NCBI GenBank assembly: GCA_026416515.1
Contig: JAOAEZ010000010.1
Span: forward strand, 1-34,737
Reading direction: 5' to 3'
Length of the DNA: 34,737 nt
DNA from: Hydrogenophilus sp.
Lineage (GTDB): Bacteria > Pseudomonadota > Gammaproteobacteria > Burkholderiales > Rhodocyclaceae
How positions within the stretch are numbered: position 1 is the first letter of the stretch; each line of letters starts with the position of its first letter. The position numbers and the translations under genes are program-made. The notes beneath the pieces were generated by a model. That model was not told the DNA's origin, searched no databases, and was given only the letters and a program-made list of their open reading frames with translations. Below, in pieces: positions 1 to 8,825 of this stretch.

Positions 1-116
1 CGACGCAGCAGAATGCGTCGGCGTCTGAGGAGTTGGCGGCAACGGCCGAGGAGATGAACGCTTCCGCAAACGAGTTGGCAGAAGCGATCCGCTTCTTCCA
101 AATAGAAAGAGCTTGA
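1..116 (+). CDS. Methyl-accepting chemotaxis protein, C-terminal end (partial)
   Basis: The reading frame is open from the left edge (first full codon at base 3) and stops with TGA at 114-116, giving the last 37 residues of a protein. They read TQQNASASEELAATAEEMNA and continue as a helical stretch ending IRFFQIERA. The ASASEELAATAEEM heptad pattern is characteristic of the C-terminal end of the cytoplasmic signalling coiled coil of methyl-accepting chemotaxis proteins. The protein would sense a stimulus and control CheA through CheW. The ligand domain lies outside the window, so specificity cannot be judged. cheW follows 13 bases downstream, which supports the assignment and a shared operon. 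Confidence 0.85.
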   Translation, partial: TQQNASASEELAATAEEMNASANELAEAIRFFQIERA

Positions 117-129
117 GGGGAGTCAGACG

Positions 130-699
130 ATGACCGCGACATTACCGATGGTTCGACAGGGGGAAACCCCTTTGCCCGCGGAAGGAGAGAACGGACGTGC
201 TGTAACGGCGGCAAGCAGCGCCGTGCAGCTGCTGACTTTTTCCTTGCGGGAGGAGACGTTTGGGGTAGCAATCCTGAACGTGAAGGAGATTATCGAGTAC
301 GCGGGGGTGACCGAGGTGCCGATGATGCCGGCTTTCGTGCGGGGAGTGATCAACTTGCGGGGGGCAGTGGTGCCGGTGATCGATATCGCCGTGCGGTTCG
401 GCTGGACACCGACGGTACCGCAACGCCGCAGTTGCATTGTGATCGTCGAAGTGCCCGTAGGGGAGGGAAAGCAGGAGTTTGGAATCATCGTCGATGCGGT
501 TTCTGAGGTGGTCGAGGTGGCAGGGAGCGAAATCGAGCCGCCGCCAACGTTCGGGGCGCGAATCCGCAGCGACTTTGTCGCAGGGATCGCAAAAGTGAAT
601 GAGCGATTTGTGATCGTCCTCGAGATGGCTAACCTCCTGTCCCTGGAGGAGATGGCAGAACTGGCGGCGGCAGCAAATGGGGCGAGAACAAGAGAGTAA
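130..699 (+). CDS. cheW: Chemotaxis coupling protein CheW
   Basis: This 189-residue protein matches the CheW family, the cytoplasmic adaptor linking chemoreceptors to the histidine kinase CheA. About 30 poorly conserved residues come first. The two-barrel CheW fold then starts near residue 34 (QLLTFSLREETFGVAILNVK). It contains the typical VRGVINLRGAVVPVIDI segment near residues 76-92 and ends with a FVAGIAKVNERFVIVLEMAN strand pair. There is no kinase or receiver domain, so it is a stand-alone CheW and not a CheV. A purine-rich ribosome site (GAGGGGAG) precedes the ATG. The gene follows the receptor fragment and overlaps cheR by 23 bases, so the two are probably translationally coupled. The N-terminal extension is longer than in the E. 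coli protein (167 residues); a later start cannot be excluded. Confidence 0.95.
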   Translation: MTATLPMVRQGETPLPAEGENGRAVTAASSAVQLLTFSLREETFGVAILNVKEIIEYAGVTEVPMMPAFVRGVINLRGAVVPVIDIAVRFGWTPTVPQRRSCIVIVEVPVGEGKQEFGIIVDAVSEVVEVAGSEIEPPPTFGARIRSDFVAGIAKVNERFVIVLEMANLLSLEEMAELAAAANGARTRE

Positions 700-1525
700 G
701 CCCGCGGCGCTTTTCTTTTCGACGTCGTTGAGCGACGCGGAGTTTGCTGCGATCGCGAAACGGGTGCGGGAGTGGACGGGGATCTCTTTGTCGCCCGAAA
801 AGAAGGCGTTGGTGGTATCGCGCCTGTCCCGCCGCTTGCGCGAGTTGGGAATCCCGTCGTTTCGTACTTATCTGCAGCACCTCGACACCGATGCCGATGA
901 GGTGGACCGCTTCATCGATTTGATGACAACTAACGAGACCCACTTTTTCCGCGAAGGGCACCATTTCCAGATATTGGCGGGGTGGGCGCGCGAGCGATGC
1001 CGCGAACCGCTGACCATTTGGAGCGCGGCAGCCAGCACCGGTGAGGAGGCTTATACGATCGCAATGGTGCTCGCAGAGGAGTGCGGGGTGACGGCACCGT
1101 GGTCGGTGGTGGCGACCGATATCGCATTGAAGGTGTTGGCGATCGGAGAGCGGGGACGTTACCCGATTGAACGCGCTAAAGAGATCCCCCCGCACTATTT
1201 GAAGCGATACTTTTTGCGGGGAGTCGGCAACCAAACCGGCTGGATGAGGGTGGTCGAAGCGTTGCGCCAGAAGGTTCGGTGGCAGCGCCTCAATCTGGTC
1301 GAGTTCGACCCGCAGAGAATGGGGCGGTTTGACGCCGTTTTTCTGCGAAACGTATTGATCTATTTCGATCCACCGACCAAAGCAGAGGTGGTCAGACGCG
1401 TGTTGACAACCCTCAAAGAGGGAGGAATGTTGTTTCTGGGCCATGCGGAGACGTTAACGCCTGGCGATTTCCCGTTACAATCGGTGGCTCCAACCGTTTA
1501 CCGTAAGTGCTTGAGTGCAGAATGA
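677..1525 (+). CDS. cheR: Chemotaxis protein methyltransferase CheR
   Basis: This 282-residue protein is an S-adenosylmethionine-dependent methyltransferase that methylates glutamates on chemoreceptors during adaptation. The N-terminal helical domain occupies about residues 15-80. The family signature TNETHFFRE is at 85-93. The SAM-binding SAAASTGEEAY lies at 116-126, an ATD acidic turn at 146-148 and RNVLIYF at 224-230. Length and motif order are standard for CheR. The ATG lies inside the end of cheW in another frame (23-base overlap), and the stop codon overlaps the start of cheB as ATGA. No C-terminal pentapeptide-tether or TPR extension is present. Confidence 0.96.
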   Translation: MGREQESKPAALFFSTSLSDAEFAAIAKRVREWTGISLSPEKKALVVSRLSRRLRELGIPSFRTYLQHLDTDADEVDRFIDLMTTNETHFFREGHHFQILAGWARERCREPLTIWSAAASTGEEAYTIAMVLAEECGVTAPWSVVATDIALKVLAIGERGRYPIERAKEIPPHYLKRYFLRGVGNQTGWMRVVEALRQKVRWQRLNLVEFDPQRMGRFDAVFLRNVLIYFDPPTKAEVVRRVLTTLKEGGMLFLGHAETLTPGDFPLQSVAPTVYRKCLSAE

Positions 1526-2625
1526 GTACGCAGACCCCTATTCGGGTAGTTTCGATCGACGATTCGGCGGTGGTCCGGCAGGCGGTTAAGTCGATTTTAG
1601 AGGGGGACCCCGAGTTCGAGCTGCTGGGGGTAGCACCTGACCCTCTTTTCGCGAAGCAGTTGATCCTTAACCGGGCCTGGCCCGATGTCTTTTTGCTCGA
1701 TATCGAGATGCCGCGCCAGGATGGGTTGTCGTTCTTACGGGAGGTGATGGAAAATCGCCCGACACCGGTGGTGGTCTGCTCTTCGCTGACCGGCGCGGGG
1801 TCGCCCTTGGCGATCGAGGCGCTGGAGGCAGGGGCGGTGGCGATCATTACCAAACCGAAGATGGGGGTAGGGCAATTTTTAAGCGATTCGGCACGGGAGT
1901 TAAAGGAGGCGTTGAAAAGCGCGGCTGCCGCTAACCGCAAATTGCTCCGCCCTTTTACGCCCCCTCCGCCAGTTGTGGCGAAGCAGGCTCAGATGCCGAT
2001 TTCAAGGAGAGAAGGAGGGGAAAGAACAACCCCCTTTACGACGACCGATCGCGTGATCGCGATCGGGGCATCTACAGGAGGGACCACGGCGATCGAGACG
2101 ATTTTGACCGCATTGCCGGCGGAGACCGAGGGAATCGTGATCGTCCAACATATGCCGGAGCGATTCACCGCTCTGTTTGCCGATCGATTGAACCAGATCT
2201 GCGCGATCGAGGTGCGTGAGGCGAAGGATGGAGATCGCGTGCGGCCGGGATTGGCGCTCATCGCTCCGGGGGCGCGGCAGATGCAGTTGAAGCGAAGCGG
2301 CGCCCAGTACGTGGTGGAGGTGCGCGATGGGCCGCCCGTAAACCGCCATAAGCCGTCGGTAGATGTGCTGTTTAAGTCAGTGGCCGCCGCAGCGGGGGGA
2401 AATGCGTTGGGGATTCTGCTGACAGGGATGGGCGACGATGGGGCGCGCGGCCTTTTGGCGATGCGCGAGGCAGGGGCGCTGACGATCGCCGAGGACGAGT
2501 CGACATGCGTGGTGTTCGGGATGCCGCGGGTGGCGATCGAGCTGGGGGCAGCAATAAAGGTCTTACCGTTGCCGCGAATTTCAGCGGAGTTGATGCTTTT
2601 TTCGAAAGGTGGGTTGCGCTATTGA
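1522..2625 (+). CDS. cheB: Chemotaxis response regulator protein-glutamate methylesterase CheB
   Basis: CheB removes methyl groups from chemoreceptors and deamidates receptor glutamines, giving negative feedback in chemotaxis. The 367-residue protein has an N-terminal receiver domain (DD at 13-14, phosphoacceptor Asp60 in FLLDIEMPRQDG, Lys111). A proline-rich linker spans about 145-172, and the C-terminal esterase domain carries the catalytic triad: Ser184 (GASTGGT), His210 (VQHMP) and Asp306 (TGMGDDGA). I chose the ATG at 1522, which overlaps the cheR TGA as ATGA, over an in-frame GTG five codons upstream, because the receiver domain begins right after it (TPIRVVSIDDS). It sits between cheR and cheD, its usual functional partners. 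Confidence 0.96.
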   Translation: MSTQTPIRVVSIDDSAVVRQAVKSILEGDPEFELLGVAPDPLFAKQLILNRAWPDVFLLDIEMPRQDGLSFLREVMENRPTPVVVCSSLTGAGSPLAIEALEAGAVAIITKPKMGVGQFLSDSARELKEALKSAAAANRKLLRPFTPPPPVVAKQAQMPISRREGGERTTPFTTTDRVIAIGASTGGTTAIETILTALPAETEGIVIVQHMPERFTALFADRLNQICAIEVREAKDGDRVRPGLALIAPGARQMQLKRSGAQYVVEVRDGPPVNRHKPSVDVLFKSVAAAAGGNALGILLTGMGDDGARGLLAMREAGALTIAEDESTCVVFGMPRVAIELGAAIKVLPLPRISAELMLFSKGGLRY

Positions 2626-2659
2626 GGAAGCATTGGAGGGGAGCGAGCGTAGATAGAAT

Positions 2660-3238
2660 ATGATAGTAGAAGAGAATCCGCGCCTATTGGAACCCCAGGC
2701 ACGCTTCTTACATCCAGGAGAGTGGGCGGTAAGCGTTGCCCACCCGTTAGCGACGCTGTTGGGGTCGTGTGTGGCAGTGAGCTTATGGGACCCGAAGCTG
2801 CGAATTGGCGGAATCAACCACTTTTTGCTACCGGTCGGCCGGAGCGGCAGTTGGGTTTCCGAGGACTTGGCGCTGGCAGGGGATTATGCGATCGAAATGT
2901 TGTACAACGCCTTGCTGCGCCAGGGAGCAAATCCAAAACGGTTGGTGGCGAAGGTTTTCGGAGGTGGAAACGTGTTGGCGACCGCGGGACTCGATGTCGG
3001 AACGCGCAACGTGGCGTTCGCCCAGGAGTGGCTAACCCGTCAGGGAATCGAAGTGGTGGCAAGCGATGTGGGCGGACCTTTTGCGCGCCGAATCCTTTTT
3101 TCGCCGATGTCAGGGGCCGTCTACAGCCGCCGTATCCCCGTGGCGAGTGCCGATAAGCGACTGCGGGCCTTCTTGGCAGAGGAGGAGCGGCGTTTGCGCG
3201 CGCCGACCAGGACGGGCGGCGAGGTAGAGCTTTTCTGA
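2660..3238 (+). CDS. cheD: Chemoreceptor glutamine deamidase CheD
   Basis: CheD deamidates glutamines on chemoreceptors and in many species partners with CheC. No CheC gene is visible here. The 192-residue protein shows the family core TLLGSCVAVSLWDP (Cys37 nucleophile) followed by GGINHFLLP (His54), which together with Thr32 form the expected catalytic set. A conserved KVFGGGNVL segment follows near residue 97. The C-terminal 30 residues are charged and not conserved. The ribosome site is weak, and the 34-base gap from cheB is the longest in this chemotaxis cluster. It is the last gene of the cluster, facing serB on the other strand with only 11 bases between; no hairpin terminator is evident there. 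Confidence 0.94.
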   Translation: MIVEENPRLLEPQARFLHPGEWAVSVAHPLATLLGSCVAVSLWDPKLRIGGINHFLLPVGRSGSWVSEDLALAGDYAIEMLYNALLRQGANPKRLVAKVFGGGNVLATAGLDVGTRNVAFAQEWLTRQGIEVVASDVGGPFARRILFSPMSGAVYSRRIPVASADKRLRAFLAEEERRLRAPTRTGGEVELF

Positions 3239-3249
3239 GATCGAGGGGG

Positions 3250-4176
3250 TCAAGGAGTAGGCGTATCGCCAGCGCTGGTCGAAGGGGGGAGGAGAAACAG
3301 CGCCAGATCAAGACCCCAGGTGGTGGAGATCACGGTAAGCGCCGGGAGGAGAACCGGTTTGGGACGGTAGGCGATGGCGATTCCGGCGGCGGCAAGCATC
3401 GGGCCGTCGTTGGCGCCGTCACCAGCAGCGAGAATCGCGGCGGCGGGAAGATTGCGGGCAGTCTGGGCGGCGAGAAGCGCTCTCTTTTTGCACATTCCGT
3501 CGACAATGGGGCCGAGCGTGTTGCCGGTGAGGCAGCCGTCAGGGGCGATTTCAAGCGCATTGGCAACAGCTTGGTCAAAGCCAAGCTCGGCGGCGACGCG
3601 CGTGGTGAAGGGGGGAAAACCACCGGAGACGAGGAGGAGATAGGCTCCTTGCGCTTTGAGAAAGGCAGTGAGGGTGCGCACGCCGGGGTTGTAGGTGATG
3701 CGATGGGCGGCGAGGTGGTCGAGAAGCGTAGCTGGAAAACCGGCAAGGAGGGCGACTCGCTGCGTGAATGCAGCGGCAAAGTCGAGTTTGCCAGCCATCG
3801 CCGCTTCAGTGATCGCTGCGACCTCGGTATGTTTGTCTATAAGGGCGGCGACTTCGTCGATGCATTCGATGGGGATGAGGGTAGAGTCCATGTCACTGAC
3901 GAAGAGCCGGATGGCGTCGAGGCGATGGTGGGGGGCGATCCACCCCCAGTCGCAGCCGGCGGCATAGAGTTGTTGGTCGAGCTGCGGGGTACGGCGAAGG
4001 GGGGCGGTGACGATAAATCGCCCAGGAGGATAGGGAATAGAGCGAGCTTCAGGAGGAGGAGAGTCGGGAAGAGGAAGGAGGGGAAGCGGTTCTTCGCGGA
4101 AAGGAAGAGCAGATTTTTGGAGCCAAGCGCGGGCGGCGTCGGTGGCGAGGAGGCGGAGTTGCGGGAGGGAAACCAT
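3250..4176 (-). CDS. serB: Phosphoserine phosphatase SerB
   Basis: SerB catalyses the last step of serine biosynthesis, hydrolysing O-phosphoserine to serine. The 308-residue protein belongs to the HAD superfamily. Motif I is DMDSTL at 95-100 (nucleophile Asp95, acid/base Asp97), followed by the substrate-binding IECIDEVA segment. Motif II is LLLVSGGF near 181-187 and motif III/IV is GDGANDGPM at 252-260. The usual sequence there is GDGANDLPM, so a Leu-to-Gly change adjoins the metal site. An N-terminal domain of about 90 residues precedes the catalytic core, as in proteobacterial SerB. Its ATG overlaps the aroG stop as TGATG, so translation is probably coupled. The C-terminal tail is proline/threonine rich. 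Confidence 0.94.
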   Translation of the reverse strand: MVSLPQLRLLATDAARAWLQKSALPFREEPLPLLPLPDSPPPEARSIPYPPGRFIVTAPLRRTPQLDQQLYAAGCDWGWIAPHHRLDAIRLFVSDMDSTLIPIECIDEVAALIDKHTEVAAITEAAMAGKLDFAAAFTQRVALLAGFPATLLDHLAAHRITYNPGVRTLTAFLKAQGAYLLLVSGGFPPFTTRVAAELGFDQAVANALEIAPDGCLTGNTLGPIVDGMCKKRALLAAQTARNLPAAAILAAGDGANDGPMLAAAGIAIAYRPKPVLLPALTVISTTWGLDLALFLLPPSTSAGDTPTP

Positions 4177-5273
4177 CAGGAAAGGGCTTCTTGAAGAAGA
4201 GCGGTACGGGGACGTTGCGGCAGAATGGGACGGAGAATGGAGTAGGCAGTGGTGAGCATCGCTTCAGTGGTGACCCAGTCTACGCAGGGGTCGGTAATCG
4301 AGCGCCCATAGACGAGAGAGGAGGGGTCAGAGAGCGGTTGATTTCCCGCTTCGAGAAAGCTTTCGATCATGAAGCCGACAATCGAGGTGTTCCCTTCGCG
4401 GATTTGGTGGACGATGTCTTTGAGAACGAGGGGTTGGTATTCGGGGCGCTTCCAGGAGTTGGCGTGGGAGCAGTCTACAACGATATTGGCGGCAAGGCGC
4501 GCCCGGGCGAGGGCTTGCTCGGCAAGCGAAATGGAGACAGAGTCGTAGTTGGGGCGCCCACCGCCACCGCGGAGCACAAGGTGACCATAACGGTTCCCTT
4601 TGGTGCGTACAATCGCGGTTCGCCCTTCGTCGTCGATGCCGAGAAAGGCGTGCCGATGGGTGGCAGAGATGATGGCGTTGATCGCGACTTCAAGACTGCC
4701 GTCGGTGCTGTTCTTAAAGCCGACAGGGGTGGAGAGCCCCGAGGCCATTTCGCGATGGGTCTGCGATTCGACGGTGCGGGCACCAATCGCTGTCCAGCTG
4801 ATGAGGTCCCCATAATATTGCGGCCCAATAGGATCGAGCGCTTCTGTGGCAGCCGGGAGACCCAGTTCGTTTACGGCGAGAAGAAACGCCCGCGCCCGTT
4901 CCATGCCGATGTCGATGCGAAAGGTGTCGTCGAGAAAAGGGTCGTTAATGTAGCCCTTCCAGCCGACGCTGGTGCGCGGCTTTTCGAAGTAGACGCGCAT
5001 GAGAACGACGAAGGTGTCTGCGAGTTGGTCGGCGAGCGTTTTGAGACGCCGCGCATAGTCAAGACCGGCGAGCGGGTCGTGAATCGAGCAGGGACCGACG
5101 ACCGCAAAGAGACGGGGGTCGCGGCCGTCGAGGATGGCTTGAAGGATTTGGCGGGTTTGGGCTACCGTGGTAGCCGCTTTTTCGGTAAGGGGGTGACGCG
5201 ACTTGATGACCGCCGGCGAGGGCATCGGTTCAAAGGTGTCGATGTTGGTGTTTTCAAGAAGGTAGTCGATCAT
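4176..5273 (-). CDS. aroG: 3-deoxy-7-phosphoheptulonate (DAHP) synthase, class I
   Basis: The enzyme condenses phosphoenolpyruvate with erythrose 4-phosphate, the first committed step of the shikimate pathway. The 365-residue product is the usual size of the E. coli-type (AroF/G/H) class I enzyme. Visible motifs are GPCSIHD at 60-66 (metal-ligand Cys62), RVYFEKPRTSVGWKGYIND at 93-111, HREMASGLSTPVGFKNSTDG at 173-192, DCSHAN at 267-272 (His270), the Glu in GFMIES near 304 and Asp328. The open frame extends 71 codons further upstream, but that stretch lies antisense within the end of mfd in a different frame and lacks family similarity. The ATG at 5273 follows AGGGAG and begins MIDYLLENTNI as in the family. 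Which amino acid inhibits it cannot be told by eye. Confidence 0.95.
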   Translation of the reverse strand: MIDYLLENTNIDTFEPMPSPAVIKSRHPLTEKAATTVAQTRQILQAILDGRDPRLFAVVGPCSIHDPLAGLDYARRLKTLADQLADTFVVLMRVYFEKPRTSVGWKGYINDPFLDDTFRIDIGMERARAFLLAVNELGLPAATEALDPIGPQYYGDLISWTAIGARTVESQTHREMASGLSTPVGFKNSTDGSLEVAINAIISATHRHAFLGIDDEGRTAIVRTKGNRYGHLVLRGGGGRPNYDSVSISLAEQALARARLAANIVVDCSHANSWKRPEYQPLVLKDIVHQIREGNTSIVGFMIESFLEAGNQPLSDPSSLVYGRSITDPCVDWVTTEAMLTTAYSILRPILPQRPRTALLQEALS

Positions 5274-8200
5274 GTTCGGATACTCCCTGGCTTTTCGGAG
5301 GTGATTGTACGTGAGTTTTCGAGTGAAAAAGGAGCTGAAGAAGGTGATCGATCGCAGCGAGGCGGTCAGCAAGGGTGGGAAATTGACCGCTGCGGATAAT
5401 GGTGTCACTTCCTTTGAGGCGGAGAGTACGGTCGGTTTGCAGGAGGTGGACAAGGTGCGCCGCGTCGAGGGAGACGTCAGGGGCAAAACGAATAGCGATC
5501 TGGTGCGCGGTGGCGTCGAGGCGCGTGACGCGAAACGGAGTGAGCTTGAGACGAAGACGGTGGGCGGCGATCAGCGTCTGGGCAGGCGGGGGAAGGGGTC
5601 CAAAGCGGTCGATGAGGGATTCGGTGAGTCGGGTGAGGGTCTCGTCGTCAGAGGCATCGGCGAGTTCTTTATAGAGGGCAAGGCGAAGGGAGATGTCGGG
5701 AAGATATTCGGAAGGAAGAAGGGCCGATTGACCGAGGTGGATCTCTCCGAGGGGAGCGTCGGGGAGAACGATAGAGGGAGTGGGAACGACCGAGACAAGA
5801 CCCGCGGTTTGGTGAAGGCGAACGGCGGTTTTGAGGAGGTCAGTATAGAGCGCAAGACCAACCGCTTGAATGGCGCCCGATTGAGCTTCGCCGAGAATCT
5901 CTCCCGCTCCGCGAATTTCGAGGTCTTGGAGCGCTAGAGTGAAACCGGCACCTAAGGAGTCGGCTTGAGCGATCGCTTCTAGCCGACGCTGGGCAGCAGG
6001 GGTTGGTTTGAGGTGAGGATCGAGAAGGAGATAGGCGAAGGCTTGATGATGGCTGCGCCCTACCCGGCCGCGGAGTTGATGAAGTTGAGCAAGGCCGAAG
6101 CGGTCCGCCCGGTCGATGAGGATGGTATTGACGTTGGGGATGTCAATGCCCGTTTCGATGATGGTGGTACAGAGTAGGAGTTGGATGCGCTGGTGAATGA
6201 AGTCGCGCATGATCCGTTCGAGTTGGATTTCGCTCATCTCTCCATGGGCGACGGCAATGGTAACGCCGGGGAGGAGGCGCGTAAGCTCAGCGCGAACTTG
6301 CTCAATGGTGCGGATTTCATTGTGAACGTAGAAGATCTGCCCGCCGCGCCGCAGCTCCCGAGCGACCGCTTCGCGAATGAGGGCGTCGCTCTTTTTGACG
6401 ACGAAGGTTTTGACCGAGAGACGTTTCGCTGGGGGGGTAGCGATCACAGAGAGATCGCGGAGCCCTTCGAGGGCCATGCTGAGGGTGCGGGGAATCGGGG
6501 TGGCTGTCAGGGTGAGGGTGTGGACTTCGGCTGCGAGTTTGCGGAGCTGCTCCTTTTGACGAACACCAAAACGGTGCTCTTCGTCGATGATGACTAAACC
6601 TAGCCGAGCAAAGCGAACGTCGGGTTGAAGAAGCCGATGGGTACCAATGACGATGTCGACGGTGCCGTGGGCGATTCCCTCAACGACCGACCGTTGGGCC
6701 CGGGAGGATTGAAAACGAGAGAGCTCAGCGATGCGCACGGGCCACGAGGCAAAGCGGTTGCGAAAGGTTTCGGCGTGTTGTTCCGCAAGGAGCGTGGTGG
6801 GTGCGAGAAGGGCGACTTGCTTGCCGTTCATCACCGCGACAAAGGCGGCGCGAAGAGCTACTTCGGTTTTACCAAAACCGACATCCCCGCAGATGAGACG
6901 GTCCATAATGCGCCCCGAGGCGAGGTCGGCGAGAACGGCGTCGATCGCTTCTTGTTGATCCGGCGTCGTTTCAAAGGGGAAGGCAGCGGCGAAGGCGTCA
7001 TAGTCGGGGGGCGTGGGGAGGGAAATTCCCGCTCGAGAGGCGCGCTCGGCGTAAAGGGCGAGAAGCTCAGCAGCAGTGTCGTGGGCTTTTTCGGCGGCTT
7101 TGCGCTTTTCGCGTTCCCATTGACCCGAGCCGAGGGCGTGAAGGGGAGCGTGGTCGGGATCGGCGCCGAAGTAACGGGCGATACGGTTGAGCTGGGTGAC
7201 CGGCACGTAAAGAGAGGTTTCATCCGCATATTCAAGGTGAAGAAACTCGGCTTCTTCACCAGTGGGGGCAGTGAGGCGAACAAGGCCTCGGTAGCGACCG
7301 ATGCCATGTTCGAGGTGAACAACCGGAACCCCTGGAGTGAGTTCGGTGAGGTCGCGAAATAGCGCTTCCGGGTCGTGGCGGCTCTGTAAGCGGTCGCTGC
7401 GGTTCCGAGAGGAGGTGCGAACAAGGTGAGCGAACAGTTCCGATTCGGCAAGGAGGGTAATGCGGGCGGTGGGATGGTGGAAACCATGTTCGAGGGGCGC
7501 TACTGCAATGGCTAAGGAGGGACGATGGGTAAGGATGGTAGGCCAGTCGGTCACTGGGGTGGGGGTGAGATCATGGACGGCAAGTTTTTCACAAAGGGTG
7601 GCGCGCCGCCCTTCGGTTTGAACGACCAGAACGGTAGTGTGGTCAGGGGGTTGCTCGGTGAGCCAGGTGGCGAGCGCTGCTGCTGGACGAGTGGCGCGGG
7701 GATCGAGCGCCAAAGGGGGGAGGGGAGGATCAGGGTTCGGAAAAAGGGTAAGGTCGATCCGCGGGTGATTTTTGAGGGAGGCGTGAAGGGCGATGGGGGA
7801 GAGTAGCCAGAGGGAGGGAGGAAGAAGGGGACGGTCGGGGTCGGTGTTCAGGAGGCGGTGGCGTTCTTGGGCATCGCGCCAAAGGGCGTCGCTGACCGCA
7901 GCAAGGTCGCCGAGGGTGATGATGGTGGCGGTGGGGGCATGGTCAAAGAGCGTAGCTGTTTGATCAAAGAAGAGCGGGAGATAGGATTCGATCCCAGCTG
8001 GGAAGTGACCTTTGCTGACGGCTTGATAAAGGCCGATGCGACTGGGGTCGCCTTCGAAGTGAGCGCGAAAGCGGCGACGAAAGGTAGTTCGCCCTTCTTC
8101 GTCGGTGGGAATCTCGCGCGCGGGGAGAAGTTGAATGGCCGGGACGGGGTAGAGCGTGCGCTGGGTATCAGGGTCGAAGGTCTTGATGGTTTCGATCTCG

Positions 8201-8775
8201 TTGTCAAAGAGTTCAATGCGATAGGGAAGAGGAGCACCCATGGGGTAGAGGTCGAGGATGCCGCCGCGGATCGCGTATTCGCCGGGGCGCAGGACTTGCG
8301 AGACAGGGTCATAGCCTGCAGCGGCGAGGCGGGCGCGAAACGCGGAGAGGTCGAGCGATTCACCGCGCGTGAGCGAGAAGGCTCGGGCGGCGATAAAAGA
8401 GGGAGGGGGAAGGAGGGGTTGAACGGCAGCGAGAGAGGTGAGGAGTAGGTCTACGCGGCTTTCAGCGAGGGCGCGAAGCGTGGAGAGGCGTTGAGAGATA
8501 AGGTCGGGGTGAGGCGAGAAAGGATCGTAGGGGAGAATCTCCCGGTCAGGAAAGTGGTGAAGCCGGAGATGAGGGGCGTAAAAGGGGAGCTCTTCGAGAA
8601 GCCGTTGGGCGTCGGCTGCGTTGGCGGCGAGGAGCAAAAGCGGCGGCGGGAGGCGGGCGGCTAGTTCAGCGAGGGTGGGAGCGAGTGCGCCCAAACCGGC
8701 GACCGGCAAACGATAGCGAGAGCCCGGCGCGGGAGGGGAGAAGTTGGGGGGAAGAAAGAGCGGGGTATGGCTCAT
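5254..8775 (-). CDS. mfd: Transcription-repair coupling factor Mfd
   Basis: Mfd is an ATP-dependent translocase that removes RNA polymerase stalled at lesions and recruits UvrA. The roughly 1173-residue product matches the family length (E. coli 1148). An N-terminal UvrB-like region spans about 1-330 (FPDREILPYDPFSPHPDLIS). The polymerase-interacting domain lies near 480-560, with GVPVVHLEHGIGRYRGL. The RecG-like motor has Walker A GDVGFGKTE near 630, the box IIDEEHRFG near 730 and TRG-type LHQLRGRVGRSHHQ near 895. A C-terminal TRCF domain follows. The start is uncertain: ATGs at 8793 and 8775 are both possible and neither has a good ribosome site. I chose 8775. The end overlaps the aroG start by 20 bases. 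Confidence 0.95.
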   Translation of the reverse strand: MSHTPLFLPPNFSPPAPGSRYRLPVAGLGALAPTLAELAARLPPPLLLLAANAADAQRLLEELPFYAPHLRLHHFPDREILPYDPFSPHPDLISQRLSTLRALAESRVDLLLTSLAAVQPLLPPPSFIAARAFSLTRGESLDLSAFRARLAAAGYDPVSQVLRPGEYAIRGGILDLYPMGAPLPYRIELFDNEIETIKTFDPDTQRTLYPVPAIQLLPAREIPTDEEGRTTFRRRFRAHFEGDPSRIGLYQAVSKGHFPAGIESYLPLFFDQTATLFDHAPTATIITLGDLAAVSDALWRDAQERHRLLNTDPDRPLLPPSLWLLSPIALHASLKNHPRIDLTLFPNPDPPLPPLALDPRATRPAAALATWLTEQPPDHTTVLVVQTEGRRATLCEKLAVHDLTPTPVTDWPTILTHRPSLAIAVAPLEHGFHHPTARITLLAESELFAHLVRTSSRNRSDRLQSRHDPEALFRDLTELTPGVPVVHLEHGIGRYRGLVRLTAPTGEEAEFLHLEYADETSLYVPVTQLNRIARYFGADPDHAPLHALGSGQWEREKRKAAEKAHDTAAELLALYAERASRAGISLPTPPDYDAFAAAFPFETTPDQQEAIDAVLADLASGRIMDRLICGDVGFGKTEVALRAAFVAVMNGKQVALLAPTTLLAEQHAETFRNRFASWPVRIAELSRFQSSRAQRSVVEGIAHGTVDIVIGTHRLLQPDVRFARLGLVIIDEEHRFGVRQKEQLRKLAAEVHTLTLTATPIPRTLSMALEGLRDLSVIATPPAKRLSVKTFVVKKSDALIREAVARELRRGGQIFYVHNEIRTIEQVRAELTRLLPGVTIAVAHGEMSEIQLERIMRDFIHQRIQLLLCTTIIETGIDIPNVNTILIDRADRFGLAQLHQLRGRVGRSHHQAFAYLLLDPHLKPTPAAQRRLEAIAQADSLGAGFTLALQDLEIRGAGEILGEAQSGAIQAVGLALYTDLLKTAVRLHQTAGLVSVVPTPSIVLPDAPLGEIHLGQSALLPSEYLPDISLRLALYKELADASDDETLTRLTESLIDRFGPLPPPAQTLIAAHRLRLKLTPFRVTRLDATAHQIAIRFAPDVSLDAAHLVHLLQTDRTLRLKGSDTIIRSGQFPTLADRLAAIDHLLQLLFHSKTHVQSPPKSQGVSEHDRLPS

Positions 8776-8825
8776 CTCCGTTATTGTACTCATAAAGGAG
8801 AGAGGCGAGGGAGAGGAGCGCTGCG

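Noticed and set aside
3239..3249. Bidirectional terminator between cheD and serB
   Set aside because: The 11-base gap contains no inverted repeat or T run.
4191..5399. 402-codon open frame on the + strand opposite aroG
   Set aside because: It is a Gly/Arg/Val-rich shadow of aroG, whose frame carries every DAHP synthase motif.
5274..5486. 71-codon N-terminal extension of the aroG frame
   Set aside because: It lies inside the conserved end of mfd in another frame, is Ser/Thr/Pro rich, and the family start with ribosome site is at 5273.
8776..8793. TACAAT box just before mfd as a promoter
   Set aside because: No acceptable -35 hexamer lies 16-18 bases upstream, and amrS ends only 50 bases away.
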